From Euleptes europaea (taxonomy: Eukaryota; Chordata; Lepidosauria; Squamata; Sphaerodactylidae): DNA of 64,000 nt. Below, piece by piece: positions 1 to 10,330 of this stretch; the first letter of the stretch is position 1, and every line of letters starts with the position of its first letter. Below the pieces are notes generated by a model. It did not search any database. It worked only from the letters and a program-made list of their open reading frames with translations, and was not told the origin of the DNA. Both the position numbers and the translations under genes were made by a program. The DNA is taken from positions 7,943,821 through 8,007,820 of the forward strand of contig NC_079312.1 in NCBI RefSeq assembly GCF_029931775.1, read 5' to 3'.

Positions 1-548
1 TCCTATTGTTAATAACAATAAAGATAATGTTTATTTTTTACTGTTATAGAACACACAGGCAAAGCCAATTAATCATATTTTTTAAATTAAAATACAAACA
101 TACTTAAAACAATGACTAATTTTTTTTTAATACAACAAGCTTTACAGATGCCAAAGAATTCACAGACTCCCCCAAATGATTAAATGATTAATTAGGAAAT
201 AACCTTTTTTCCAGTGAGCCCCCACTTTAGTAAACATCAGGGAACCTGTTAATGGAGAAGCGCTTCAGAGATCTGTGGTAAACCTGATGATCCTTAGTTG
301 TCCTGAGCCTGCAGAGGAGGAAGAAGGGGGAGTTAAAACTATGTGGGTTTTTCTCTCTAGACTTCCAGCCCTGGCTATTTTTCCTGCCTTCCTCCCAAAG
401 CCCATCATGCCCATATTTATTGAGTTCTAAATTGGATTGCAGTCACTGTTTGCATTCTCTCATTACCGCCAGAGGACTGTAATTCCAGCAACTTCTGAGC
501 ATGCTCCAACATGATCTGGCAGTTTTCAAGCAGCGGCTGGACAAACAC

Positions 549-640
549 TTGTCAGCGATGCTTTAGGCTGATCTTGCATTGAACAGGGGGATTGGACGAG
601 ATGGCCTGTATGGCCCCTTCCAACTCTATGATTCTAGGCT
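549..640 (+). repeat. CR1 LINE 3' end fragment
   Basis: The stretch ending in 'ccaactctatgattctagg' matches the conserved CR1 3' untranslated end found in reptiles and birds. It lies in the part of unit A absent from unit B. Confidence 0.7.
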
Positions 641-1099
641 GAATAATCCTAAATGGCACTGTTTTCTCTTCATCGGTTTAGATGATAACCCCATACGACA
701 ATAATAGCCCCAAATAGCTCCAATGATTTATTCCCTTCGAAATGAACCTGTAGACGGGAAACCCACCCAAAGGGCTGCAGATTCACTTTTCCATGCCAAG
801 CTTTGAAGAGCCCAGAATTGTATCCTTTTCTCCCAGTGATTGCAATAATTGTTCACTGGCCTCCTAACAGTCAGCAGAAACATCCTGGCACGTCTTTGGA
901 CCATTCTCTGTAGGGAAAGTTGACAACTATTTCCAAGTCTTCATCATTGAGATCTCTCTTCTGTTTGGAAAGCAGAGAGGATCCCATTTCCTGCCACAGC
1001 TCTCCGAAAATAGCCTGTTATCAAATGGCTGCAAGGTGTCCTCCAGCGATGCTGGTGAGAAGAACGAGAAGCGTGAGTTTCATACCCCACTTTTTCTCT
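641..1099. other. Private sequence of unit A, nothing recognised
   Basis: Between the CR1 end and a SINE tail I see no coding, RNA or repeat signature. It belongs to an interval (about 360-1110) present in A and missing from the matching place in B (27690). Confidence 0.4.
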
Positions 1100-1103
1100 A
1101 CCT

Positions 1104-1225
1104 TTAAGGAGTTTCAAAGTGGCTTACAATGGCCTTCCCGTCCTCTCCCCACAACAGACACCTTGTGAGGTAGGCAAGGCTGAGAAAGTTCAGAGAGAAC
1201 CGTGATTGGCCCAAGGTCACTAGAA
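1104..1225 (-). repeat. tRNA-derived SINE, 3' part
   Basis: Reverse complement matches the body of the tRNA-like SINE seen in full at 22705-23015 (the 'gccttgggctagtcacag' type region and the gggaaggcgattgtaagcc-like tail). A matching copy lies at 27693-27812 in unit B. Confidence 0.65.
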
Positions 1226-1226
1226 T

Positions 1227-1926
1227 AATTTTACAATTTATTAAACTGTAGGGCCTTACATGAAAACTTTGAATAAGGTATTGAATAATATCAGAGGATA
1301 AACATTTTTCTCTCCTTTTTTAAAATAAATTAATATATAAAGCACACATACCCTCTCCCCCCCTTTTTGTTGTTGTGTGCAAGTGTGTGTTTATTTTGTT
1401 TTTCTTTACAATAACGTGATGGTATCACCTTTTTTTATTGGATATGAACTTACTAAATGGTTCTTTTGTTTGTGTCATTGTAAAGTTGATTTTTTTGTTC
1501 TGTATGTGTGTATATATAAAATGATTTTTAAACAACGCTCCAAAGTACAGAATACAAGATTTGTTTAGTTAAGCACGCAGGTGTAACAGAGAACAGAACC
1601 TTGCAGAGGATGAGGACTTTGAATTAAGTAATCAGTTCTTGCTTGATACAATTTTTATGATGAGCCAAATTTAACTTTGGAAGTCTCTGGCATTTGCTAG
1701 ACTGGCAATGTGGTCCTCTTGTTTAACGAAACAAACTGGACATCGCAGAAACCAGGACTCAGCTTGCAAAAGACAGCCCTTCTACAAGGTGATAAGAGCC
1801 CTGGAAATCTTGTCCTAGGAAACCGACCTTCCCTCTGCCAACTTCCACTAATAACAACCCAGAGCTGGCAATAACCCCTTTTTAATGACCAAACGAGTTA
1901 CAAAATAGCAAACTTGTGGAATATCA
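1227..1926. other. Non-coding tract shared by units A and B
   Basis: AT-rich sequence matched in B at 27815-28205 and 29066-29365. No open frame of note, no RNA gene seen. Its value is as an alignment anchor: a Penelope fragment interrupts the B copy but not the A copy. Confidence 0.5.
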
Positions 1927-4406
1927 GGTGAAGCGGGTTGCGCTGTTCTAATGACTAGACTCTTAGAATGGACCACTTCCTGAGAAGTGATACGTTATCT
2001 TAATCAGCCAGTCACATACTTAGCGGGACTCAACGACTTTACTCACTTTTAAAAGCAAGTCTTTTTATTGTTATACTTCCAGTAAATACGCGTAAATGCA
2101 AGTTACAAAGTCTTTATGTTCAGTAACAATGTCTTTAACAATGTCTGTATATGCAGCAACAATGTATGTAACAATGTATACTGTTAAGCAAGCAAGTTCT
2201 ACATACGATTCAAAATCTTAATCCAATATTTCAAATATAACAGTCAAAAACCACTGATTTAGGTTAAAGTATCTAATTCACACTCTAGAATAATATATTA
2301 GTAATACCAATCAGCCTTTTTTGAGACTTTCTAAGAGAGAAGTCTGAGCTACTAGCCTTTCTGTGTCTGTATTTATACATTTTCAATCACCTTGTAGCTG
2401 TTAGGTGATGTCAAGGCATGTGATACCCTTTCTGTAGCCAGGTGTCACTGTCCTTATATCTAGAAGCTAAAGGTTAGTGAAGGATTGGGCTATCCTTCAA
2501 TCCATTGTCCTTTGCTATGACTTTGTATGGCTTTCTCCTTACTGGAGCCTTTGCTGCTAATTATAAACAATCATTAAAAATCTGTTATAAGCTTTATACT
2601 TACGCTATATTTTCAGTATTAATATCATCCTCTTCCACAGAACAAGACCTTTCATTTGATACCATTCATTAAATTCTAAGTCCCAGCATTCTTATTTAAT
2701 TCACAAAATACTATATTGTTTACATTTCAACTTTGTATCACAGAAGCTTCTCTGTAAATAGTCAGCTAGCTTATCTACAAGTCTTTGACATTGCAGCTGT
2801 AACTGTGAAGGTCTATGAAGGCTCTGCGAAGGGTTCTCTCTGTGTTAGAAAGATGTTTACACTATCTCTATCCAGAGGACATATCAGATGTCACACTGTC
2901 TGGAGGGCATCTTTACTGAGCATGTCTCTAGCAAGGACAAGTCATTTGAATGTTACTGCAGCCTCTATTTGAATGTGAAAGACAGAAGCCTTTTGCTTTT
3001 AACTTTCTGTCTGTTCTGTTAAAAGGAATATTAAGTTCTTCATGTATGCAATGTGTGTATGTAATGTTAAAGTCTGTATGCATTGTTTGTAGTTGTGTTA
3101 TTGTCTGAATGATTCTGCATATGTACAACCTTTATGTTATGTTCATGTGCTCTAATATATATATATTTATTAGGTCTATAACCGCAGTCTTGGACCAAGG
3201 GAGGAGGGAGGGGAGGGAGGAAACACGGGGAGGATAGAGAACTTAGTACATAGTAAACATAGTAAAGGTAAAACAGTCTTAAATTAACAGAGCTAAAAAC
3301 TAGGCGTCAGCCCAATAAGTAAAATTCCTATCTAAAATAAACCGGGGGCGGAGCGAACTGACTAAAAGTTGCCAGAGGTAGGCGTAGAAAGTTCATTCTT
3401 TTTAAATGTAGCCACTCTGGCCAAGAAACGAGCAACATTCGATGTGGCTGCACCAATAGTTGAGTCGCCAAGCAAAAAAGGCAACAGCCAGGCATGTAAA
3501 GGGAGGTTCAACCTGGTGAGAATTGGAGCAATAAGAGTATTCCTACCTTGACCCCAGTGAGGACAGCGGAGCATCAGATGGTCCAACGTTTCAATTTCGC
3601 CCGTGTTACATGGGCAGAGACGATCCGGAACAGGTATCCTGGTATATCTGCCTAACATGACCATGGTTGGAAAGGCATTTAAACGAGCTAAAAGAAGAGC
3701 CCGGCGATGTGAGAAGATTGAAACCGTGGAGTGGAACTCTGGGAGCGTCTCTGGTGGGGGGAGTCCCAGAACCAAACCGGAGCAAGTACATCTGGCCCTC
3801 CCAACCGTACTGGCCCAGTCTAACTCCTTCAATCTCTTCAAGATTGCCACTAAATGAGATGGAACCAGGTTGTCAGAGGGAGTAGAGATTGGGAGTCCCA
3901 GTACTTTTAGTTTTTCCGCTAACAAATTCAGCCAGGGGTTAGGGGCTGGATCCTTAAGTCTGCCGTTTTCTACCCCGTCTCTTGCCCTAGCAGCGGGCTG
4001 CGCAGAGCAGAGGACCAGGAAAGGCTGAGGGAGGTGGCCGGCTGCGGCCTTGTCTCTCTCCTGTTTGGGGTGCTGGAGAATGGGTGATTTAGGGAGGAAT
4101 CCTGAGCAGGTGGTCTTAGTAATAGGACGCGGGTTGAAGGTGGTGGTCCCATTTCGACGCAGAGACATTTTTTTCCTTCGCAGTTGTTGGTGCTTTTATA
4201 TGTAATGCTCTTTCGAAATAAAAATACACAGAAAAAGAGAACTGAAACAAAACATAACCTGCCTGGAAGGAGTTATATGCCATCCCTTCCATACTTTCTC
4301 TTTTGTGGTGGGTTGATGTCCTTTTTATATGTTTCAATAAAAGAGATGAGGAGTGTGTATCTCTACCATATCAAAAGTGCTCTAATATGTCAAAGCCCGT
4401 GACACA
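1927..4406. mobile_element. Large insertion private to unit A, unclassified
   Basis: Unit B reads straight through this point (29365-29375), so about 2.5 kb was inserted here in A. The left half (to about 3180) is AT-rich with no frame I can name. The right half holds a minus-strand LINE-like frame at 3362-4168. I could not define clear target duplications. Confidence 0.5.
3362..4168 (-). CDS. LINE-like ORF fragment with C-terminal Cys/His knuckle
   Basis: An open frame of 268 codons on the minus strand. Near its C-terminus it has a C-x-C ... H-x4-C pattern ('CPCNTGEIETLDHLMLRCPH') of the kind found at the ends of many non-LTR retrotransposon polyproteins after the reverse transcriptase. No reverse transcriptase catalytic motif is present in the fragment. 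It lies inside an insertion private to unit A, consistent with a 5'-truncated LINE. The clade cannot be assigned by eye; a domesticated or unrelated gene fragment is possible but less likely. Confidence 0.4.
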   Translation of the reverse strand: MSLRRNGTTTFNPRPITKTTCSGFLPKSPILQHPKQERDKAAAGHLPQPFLVLCSAQPAARARDGVENGRLKDPAPNPWLNLLAEKLKVLGLPISTPSDNLVPSHLVAILKRLKELDWASTVGRARCTCSGLVLGLPPPETLPEFHSTVSIFSHRRALLLARLNAFPTMVMLGRYTRIPVPDRLCPCNTGEIETLDHLMLRCPHWGQGRNTLIAPILTRLNLPLHAWLLPFLLGDSTIGAATSNVARFLARVATFKKNELSTPTSGNF

Positions 4407-4597
4407 GGCAGGTGTCATTATTAAATGAAACTAGCAAAGGTGGGCGTTGGTTTTTTTTTAAAGCAATGTGAGATATGTCACGGTAATTTCAGAAATAAAG
4501 CAAACTTTTCTTTAATGGCTCATGCAACTGTATGTATGGAAGGAGAGCCTGTGGTGTCAGGGTGTGGAAGGGCCGCCTGTGCTACAAGTCTGTAATG

Positions 4598-4770
4598 GGG
4601 TTGCCGACTCTGGGTTGGGAAAGACCTGGAGAGTTTGGGGGGTGGATCCTAGGGAGGCAAGGGACTTCAGTTGGTATAATGTCACCTTCCAATGCACCCA
4701 TGTTCTCCAAGGGAACCGATCTCTGTCGTCTGGAGCCCAGTTGTAATTTGGGAGATCTCCAGCCCTACTA
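4598..4770. repeat. Short GTTGCC-type repeat
   Basis: Starts 'gttgccgactctgggttggg' and ends with an 'ggagatctccagcc' motif. Related sequence occurs at 29557-29735 (unit B) and at 35868-36240. The pairing of 'gttgcc' starts with 'ggcaac' ends in other copies suggests a short terminal-inverted-repeat or foldback family; it is not coding. Confidence 0.5.
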
Positions 4771-4789
4771 GCAAGCCCGAAAAAATAGA

Positions 4790-5102
4790 ATGTCCCCCAC
4801 TGTCCCCTCTTGCATTTCCCCTTTCCCCCTCGTTTTCTTGCAACTCCCTTCCTGCCCAAATGCATTTTAAACTCATCAGGTTTTTGCAGCAACAGGAGAG
4901 AGTGCTGCTTTTGCTGCTGCTAGCCTGCTTGGGAAAATCCCAGGCTCCTTTCCCACGGTGTTGGCAAGGCAGGAATGTCTCCGCGACTCCTGACTGGCTC
5001 CCTTTCCCGGAAGGCAGCTTCCCAGCCCAGGGGAAAGCCCTACTTGGCCTAATCCTTCCTCAGAGGCAGAACTTTTGAGTTGGGTGCTCTGATGGTTAAA
5101 CC
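4790..5102 (+). promoter_or_regulatory. Putative promoter and untranslated first exon of gene A
   Basis: A GC-richer, unique-looking stretch that ends in a good splice donor, 'aaaccag' followed by 'gtgagt' at about 5096-5108. It sits upstream of the 83-base start exon at 6767, which has an acceptor but no visible upstream coding partner, so an untranslated first exon is expected in this area. Unit B keeps the region at about 29765-30063 with a GC donor (gcgagt). Unit C lacks it. No TATA box or other promoter motif is clear; this is inference from position and the donor. Confidence 0.3.
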
Positions 5103-5926
5103 AGGTGAGTTCAAAGTGCCTAGAGAGGAAGGGAATGGGGGACGGGGGCGAGGGGGGTTGTTAATTGCAGGCACCCCTTCCTGCTCCAGCCCCTTTCTCA
5201 TTCTGCAAATACCTGGGAGCGGGAGCTTTGGAGGTTGCAGTTAGAAAGCCTGTTTGGAGACACAGAGTTTTAAGGTGCAATGGGGTGGGAGAGGTGGGGG
5301 TGTCTTTCTTAGGGGGAGCAGAAATTAAAGCGAGAGAGAGAGAGAAATGGGGCGGTGGAGGATGAAATCGAGTGCAATCTGATGAAAAAACTGCATGGCA
5401 TGTGTGTTTGCATAATATAGCTTTGTTTGGAAAATTAGCTGATCAGATTAGATCAGCAAAAAATCAAGAGTGCGGATCTTTTTTATGGTGTTTGAAATCT
5501 GTACATATTTTCTTGGCAGTCTAAAATAAATCTTTCCCCCATTCTTTATTTAGTCCCAGGAATTTAGGAAAAGAGGTGACTTCATATATCAATAATGTGT
5601 TTGCAGCTGCAAATAACTGACCGTTTTACGTATTAGTAACTGCAAACATTTTAATTTCTTTTTTTCTTATTTTGTTAAAAATTGTGATCTGTCATTGTTG
5701 GATGTTTCCTTCTTTTGTTGCATTTTGTTAATGTATGGTTATGTGTATCTGTTGTGTGACTTATTATTTTCATTTTCACTGGGACCAAAGACAAATTACA
5801 AGCATGACCAAAAAAACATTTCCCCAATTAGTAAATGGATTACAGCATTCAATGGTGTCAGGAAATCATCGAACAAATTACAAGATATGATAATGTTTGA
5901 ATTTAAAAACAAAGGTTCCTAGTAAA

Positions 5927-6174
5927 TTGGTTCTTGTAGGCTATCTGGGTTGTGTGACCGTGGTCCTGGTATTTTCTTTCCTGACGTTTCGCCACCAGCT
6001 GTGGCAGGCATCTTCAGAGGAGTAACACTGAAGGACAGTGTCTCTCTGTGTTACTTCAGTGTCCTTCAGTGTTACTCCTCTGAAGATGCCTGCCACAGAT
6101 ACCAAGACCACAGTCACACAACCCGGATAGCCTACAAGAACAATGAACTCTGACCGTGAAAGCCTTCGATAATA
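5927..6174. mobile_element. Penelope-like element remnant, inverted termini only
   Basis: A 248-base insertion private to unit A, flanked by an 11-base direct repeat 'ttcctagtaaa' (5916-5926 and 6175-6185). The two halves are inverted copies of the Penelope terminal sequence seen at 34161-34427 and 50448-51489. No coding part remains. Fossil, non-autonomous. Confidence 0.75.
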
Positions 6175-6199
6175 TTCCTAGTAAAATTTTAAATTTATC

Positions 6200-6300
6200 T
6201 TGTATATGATTGTACGTCATTGTATTGAAGATTGTAAGCCACCTGAGCCCGTCTTTGGCTGGGAAATGACGGAGTATAAATCTAATGAAATAATAAACAA
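6200..6300 (+). repeat. SINE/L2-type 3' tail
   Basis: The 'attgtaagccacctgagccc' to 'ggagtataaatctaat' stretch with a trailing aataataaa is the common 3' tail of squamate L2-related repeats. The same tail occurs in B at 30930-31005. Confidence 0.5.
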
Positions 6301-6766
6301 AAATCATGCAGCTATGAATAATAACATAAGTTATATGAAGTTGCTCTGGACAGGAGGGTATGGCAACAGACCCCCATGTCCAGTTTTATGCAGCTCTTCC
6401 AACGGGATTTATTCCCTTCCCATCCACATGGAACCAGAAAGAGAATGTTTTATCTCAAAAGGGCTATGGATCTTGTTTCTTCAAGGAATGAATGGCAAAG
6501 CTTGCTCTTGGGGGAGTGCTTGTAAGAAGAATTTGAAAGGGTTGCTCCATGCAAAAGGAGCCTGAGGACATAGTGGGGTTCTTGTCCATTCTATTGCTGT
6601 GCAGTTAAGGGGAATTTTGGCAGGTGCTACTTCTCTTCATCCTCTGGGATCCAGCCAAAATGTCTATGCAAGGAATACAAGATCCAAATCCAAATCCTCC
6701 AAATCCTGTTCTACTTGTCAGATTGCAAAGTGTAAACAAATAAAGATGAATTTGTCTCCCTCACAG

Positions 6767-6849
6767 GACGTGGAAGAGCTTTAGAGCCAGGTTCCAGATC
6801 GTCTCTTCTTTGGGGCAGAGTGGAAACACTTAAGATGCAGCCAGCTCAG
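6767..6849 (+). CDS. Gene A start exon (5' UTR end plus codons M-Q-P-A-Q)
   Basis: An 83-base exon bounded by an acceptor ('ctccctcacag', AG at 6765-6766) and a donor ('cagctcag' then gtaagg at 6850). It carries ATG at 6835, giving MQPAQ, with A at -3 and a purine at -1, a sound start context. It ends in phase 0, which matches the phase-0 start of the KRAB-A exon at 11879. The exon is repeated almost unchanged at 31966-32048 and 40548-40630; conservation of both splice sites and the five codons in all three copies supports it. The 27 codons upstream of and including the ATG are also open in the frame that continues through the ATG, which matters for a possible read-through splice from B into C. 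Confidence 0.7.
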
Positions 6850-7146
6850 GTAAGGGATGAATATCATGAACAGCTTGGTGCTTCCTTTGAATGCAGGGCT
6901 GGAAGGGAACCATTTCTTGGTATTTTGTAATTTGCAGCCTTCTTCTCTTGGTAAGTTGCATTAGATTTCTCCATAGAGAAAAGGGGCCTAAAAATGCTGA
7001 AATTATAAATTTATAAAATTAATTTTCACTGCTTTCTGATAACAGCAAGGTAATGCAGCAGCCTGTTCAGGAGGCTGTGCAGTTCACTGATCTGCCATGA
7101 ATCAAAAGGTGGGACTCCCCAGGCAGGTTTTATTGTTTTTCTATGG

Positions 7147-7311
7147 CAGGGATGTCAAACATATGGCCTGCAGCCGGATCCAGCCCATGAGCCAGCCAAG
7201 GCAGCAACGCCTCCTCCAGTCCTGATCTGGGTAGATGAGGCATGGCCCAGCCCAACCAAGTGACATTTATGTCATATCCGGCCCTTGTAACAAATGAGTT
7301 TGACACCCCTG
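7147..7311. mobile_element. hAT MITE, 165 bases, copy A
   Basis: Terminal inverted repeats CAGGGATGTCAAAC and GTTTGACACCCCTG with 8-base flanks 'ttctatgg' (7139-7146) and 'ttcaatgg' (7312-7319). The insertion is at the same place in all three units, so it predates the duplications. Confidence 0.85.
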
Positions 7312-7382
7312 TTCAATGGTGTGTCAAGTATTCTCTAAAGGTAGAACTCCCCCCTTGGGGTACCAAGAACTTTCCATGAAGG

Positions 7383-7553
7383 ATCTAGAGGAGGAAGGTC
7401 AGTGGCTCGGTGGTAGAGCGCCTGCTTGGAGAGGCACTGCCAGTCAGAGCAGACAATATTGACTTTGATGGACCAACCGTCACTGCGTTTAAAATGGTGT
7501 AACTGCTTGCGAGGACCCTGCAAGGGTCTGACTCAGTAGACAGCATTTTCAGG
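7383..7553 (+). repeat. tRNA-Ala-like SINE, left copy
   Basis: Has the 'tggctcggtggtagag' A-box region and then the 'tttgatggaccaa' tail; the middle with the B box has been lost in this copy but is present in B (32764-32998). The pogo element is inserted immediately after it. Confidence 0.7.
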
Positions 7554-7886
7554 TACCATATATACTCATGTATAAGCCGACCCGAGTATAAGCCGAGGCA
7601 CCTAATTTCACCCCAAAAAATGGGGAAAAATGATTGACTTGAGTATAAGCCGAGGGTGGGAAATGCAGCAGCTACTGGTGAATGTCAAAATAAAAATAGA
7701 TACCAATAAAATCACATTACTTGAGGCATCAGTAGGTTAAATGTTTTTGAATATTTATTTCAAAGAAAAACAGTAAACTAGCTCTGTAAGTGCAAAAGAG
7801 GGTCAACAAAAACAATATGGTATCAACAATAACGTTAAAAGTGCAAAAACCTTAGCTCAATCAGCAACCAAGCTAAAACACAAGAG

Positions 7887-9188
7887 TTAAAATCCCTCAA
7901 AACTGGATTCCTCCTCATCATCTGTATGTCCAAACAGAGCTTCAGCTGGTGTGAGGGTATCAGCATAGACATTGTCATAATCTCTGAGTTCGCAGTCATC
8001 ACCATCACTGCTGTCGTCCTCATACAAAGCGCAGTCTTCACTGCCATCCATAGCATTACTAATGCAACATTTCTTGAAGGCGCGTTGGACTATGTCCTCT
8101 GGAATCTCTTCCCATGCATCACAAACCCACTTTGCTATCAATTCTATGTCGGGCTTCATCAGATTTCCAACTTTTTTCAGTCGGGCTTGACCAGATGACA
8201 TTCATTCATGCCGCATCTTTTGCACACGGTCCTTGAAAGGTTTATTTAAACACACATCTAGGGGCTGCAATACAGATGTAAGCCCACCTGGAATAACGGG
8301 CAAAGTAACTTGAGAAGACTTTGCCAATTTTTTTTATGTCATCAGATGTGTGGCCTCTGAACATATCCCAAACTAGGAGTGATGGTTTTTTCTTTAAGGC
8401 TGCTCCTGGTCGTCCGTTCCAAATTTCTTCCAGCCATTTTTTTGTTCTGTCTTCATCCATCCAGCCTTTAATATGTGCTCGCACTGTAATTCGTGATGGG
8501 AATTTGACCTTTTTAGGCAAGGTCTTTCTTTTGCAAATAATGACAGGGCGCAAGTTAGTTCCATTAGCTAAACATGACAGAACGACTGTGAAATGGTTTT
8601 TTTAATTTCCTGTGGTTCTGAGTAAAATACCAGTAGTTTTTTCTCCCAAACTTGCCACAGTTCTGTTGCTTGGAAGATCAAAGTTCTGTTGCTTGGAAGA
8701 TATGTTTCATCCATATTCCCAATATCTCCCAGATCATAGTTATGGAGCCTTCTTTGTTTTATGATGAATTTCTGGAATGACATCACTTTTTCCTCAAGGT
8801 CTTTTGGCAACTTCTGTGAAATCTTTGTTCTTTGCCGCAAACATAGGTCAAACCTATTCATGAAGCGGGTACACCATCCTGCTGACGCAACAAAATTTTC
8901 AATGCCTGGTGCTTTTAATTTGTTGTCTTTAGCCATTTGAAGGGAACGTAAGCGAATTCCCATGCGTGTCACGCAGTAACCATTTTGACAACGCTCCATA
9001 ACCCAGTTATGCAATTCAGTCTCTGGAGCCCCATATGAAGTTGTTGAACCACGTCGAGCTTTTTTTGCCTTTGGAATCTTTTCCAAGTCAGCTTTCATTT
9101 TCCGCCACAACACAAAATTCCCTACTTGCAATACTGTTATTGCTTTCTTCTGCTCTTGCCACAACCTTAAGTTTGAAACCAGCTTCAT
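7887..9188 (-). pseudogene. pogo/Tigger-type transposase, frameshifted
   Basis: Three successive minus-strand frames (9188-8568, 8553-8242, 8201-7887) give the parts of one DDE_1 transposase. The first has the CENP-B/Tc5-type helix-turn-helix region (GWCTRFMNRFDLCLRQRT) and the first catalytic Asp in NMDETYLPSN. The second has LLVWDMFRGHTSDD with the second Asp. The third Asp lies in QPLDVCLNKPFKD, read at about 8260-8220. The last frame has the family's KKCCISNAMDGSED C-terminal signature and an acidic tail. It would bind the element ends and cut and paste DNA at TA sites. At least two frame changes between the pieces mean it is dead; sequence is otherwise well kept, so the element is not very old. 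Confidence 0.85.
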
Positions 9189-9520
9189 ATGACCTGCATT
9201 TTTGTTTTGGTCCAGGATTACCGGTAGAAGTACTGGGCTCCATTTGTAAGAGGAGAAGAAAAAGTTCTAAAAGTAAACAGGGAAATTAGAGGAGAGTCAG
9301 TAAAAGAGTTTGCTACCAGCATCCAAATGCCAATAATTCTTGTTCCAGATGACTAGAGAACAGAATGACTTTCATGTTGCACTTGAGCATTTGGCTGTCT
9401 TGTTCTTTAAGGCAGTTCCTCAACTGTTATTCTGACAATTATGGCGATGCTAAACAGAATACTAGAACTACGGTACTTCTCTTAAGATTTTCAGGGACCC
9501 AATAATGGAACAAAACATTT

Positions 9521-10102
9521 ATGGTTTGCCTTTTTAAAAATCACCACAAGATTGAGAGCAAGCCTGGTGTGGTGGTTAAGAGTGGTGGACTCTAATCTGG
9601 AGAGCCAGGTTTGATTCCCTGCTCCTCCACATGAGCAGCAGACTCAGATCTGGTGAGCCAGGTTGGTTTCCCCACTCCTACACGTGAAGCCTGCTGGGTG
9701 ACTTTGGGCTAGTCACAGTTCTCTCCGAACTCTCTCAGCCTCACCCACCTCCCAGGGTGTATGTTATGGGGAGAAGAAGGGGAAAAGATTGTAAGCCAGG
9801 TTGATTCTCCTATGGTTTGCCTTTTTAAAAATCACCACAACACTGATAGCAAGCGTGGTGTGGTGGTTAAGAGTGATGGACTCTAATCTGGAGAGCTAGG
9901 TTTGATTCCCTTCTCCTCCACATGAGCAGCAGACTCAGATCTGGTGAGCCAGGTTGGTTTCCCCACTCCTACACGTGAAGCCTGCTGGGTGACTTTGGGC
10001 TAGTCACAGTTCTCTCCAAACACTCTCAGTCTCACCTACCTCCCAGGGTGATGTTATGGGGAGAAGAAGGGGAAAAGATTGTAAGCCAGGTTGATTTTCT
10101 TT
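9521..10102 (+). repeat. tRNA-like SINE in a 291-base tandem duplication
   Basis: The unit 9521-9811, beginning 'atggtttgcctttttaaaaa' and holding a tRNA-derived SINE (A box 'tggtgtggtggttaag', B box 'ggtttgattcc'), is repeated directly at 9812-10102. Flank and SINE are both doubled, so this is a tandem DNA duplication and not two insertions. Confidence 0.85.
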
Positions 10103-10104
10103 AA

Positions 10105-10330
10105 AAGGTGCGAAGGAGAAGCTGGGGAAGGGGCGATGGTAGCCAGCATGGAGGAGGAGCCGAAACAGCTGCGGCCGGGGAAGGGGTGGTGGTGGCCAGC
10201 ACGGAGGAGGAGCCAAAGGAGCTGCGGCCGGGGAAGGGCCGGCATCGGCCAGCGTGGAGGAGGAGGGTGAAGGAGCCACCTGACTTCTTGCTGCTCGAGA
10301 GCAGCAAGCACCAAGAACAACGCAGGCAGG
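10105..10330 (+). repeat. GC-rich minisatellite inside the pogo element
   Basis: About three to four imperfect copies of a 50-60-base unit built on 'agctgcggccggggaag' and 'agcatggaggaggagc'. Related GC-rich sequence recurs at 11160-11480. Several long frames overlap it in different phases; none looks like a real protein. Confidence 0.7.

Noticed and set aside
3603-3885. Plus-strand frames over the LINE-like ORF
   Set aside because: Shadows of the minus-strand frame at 3362-4168.
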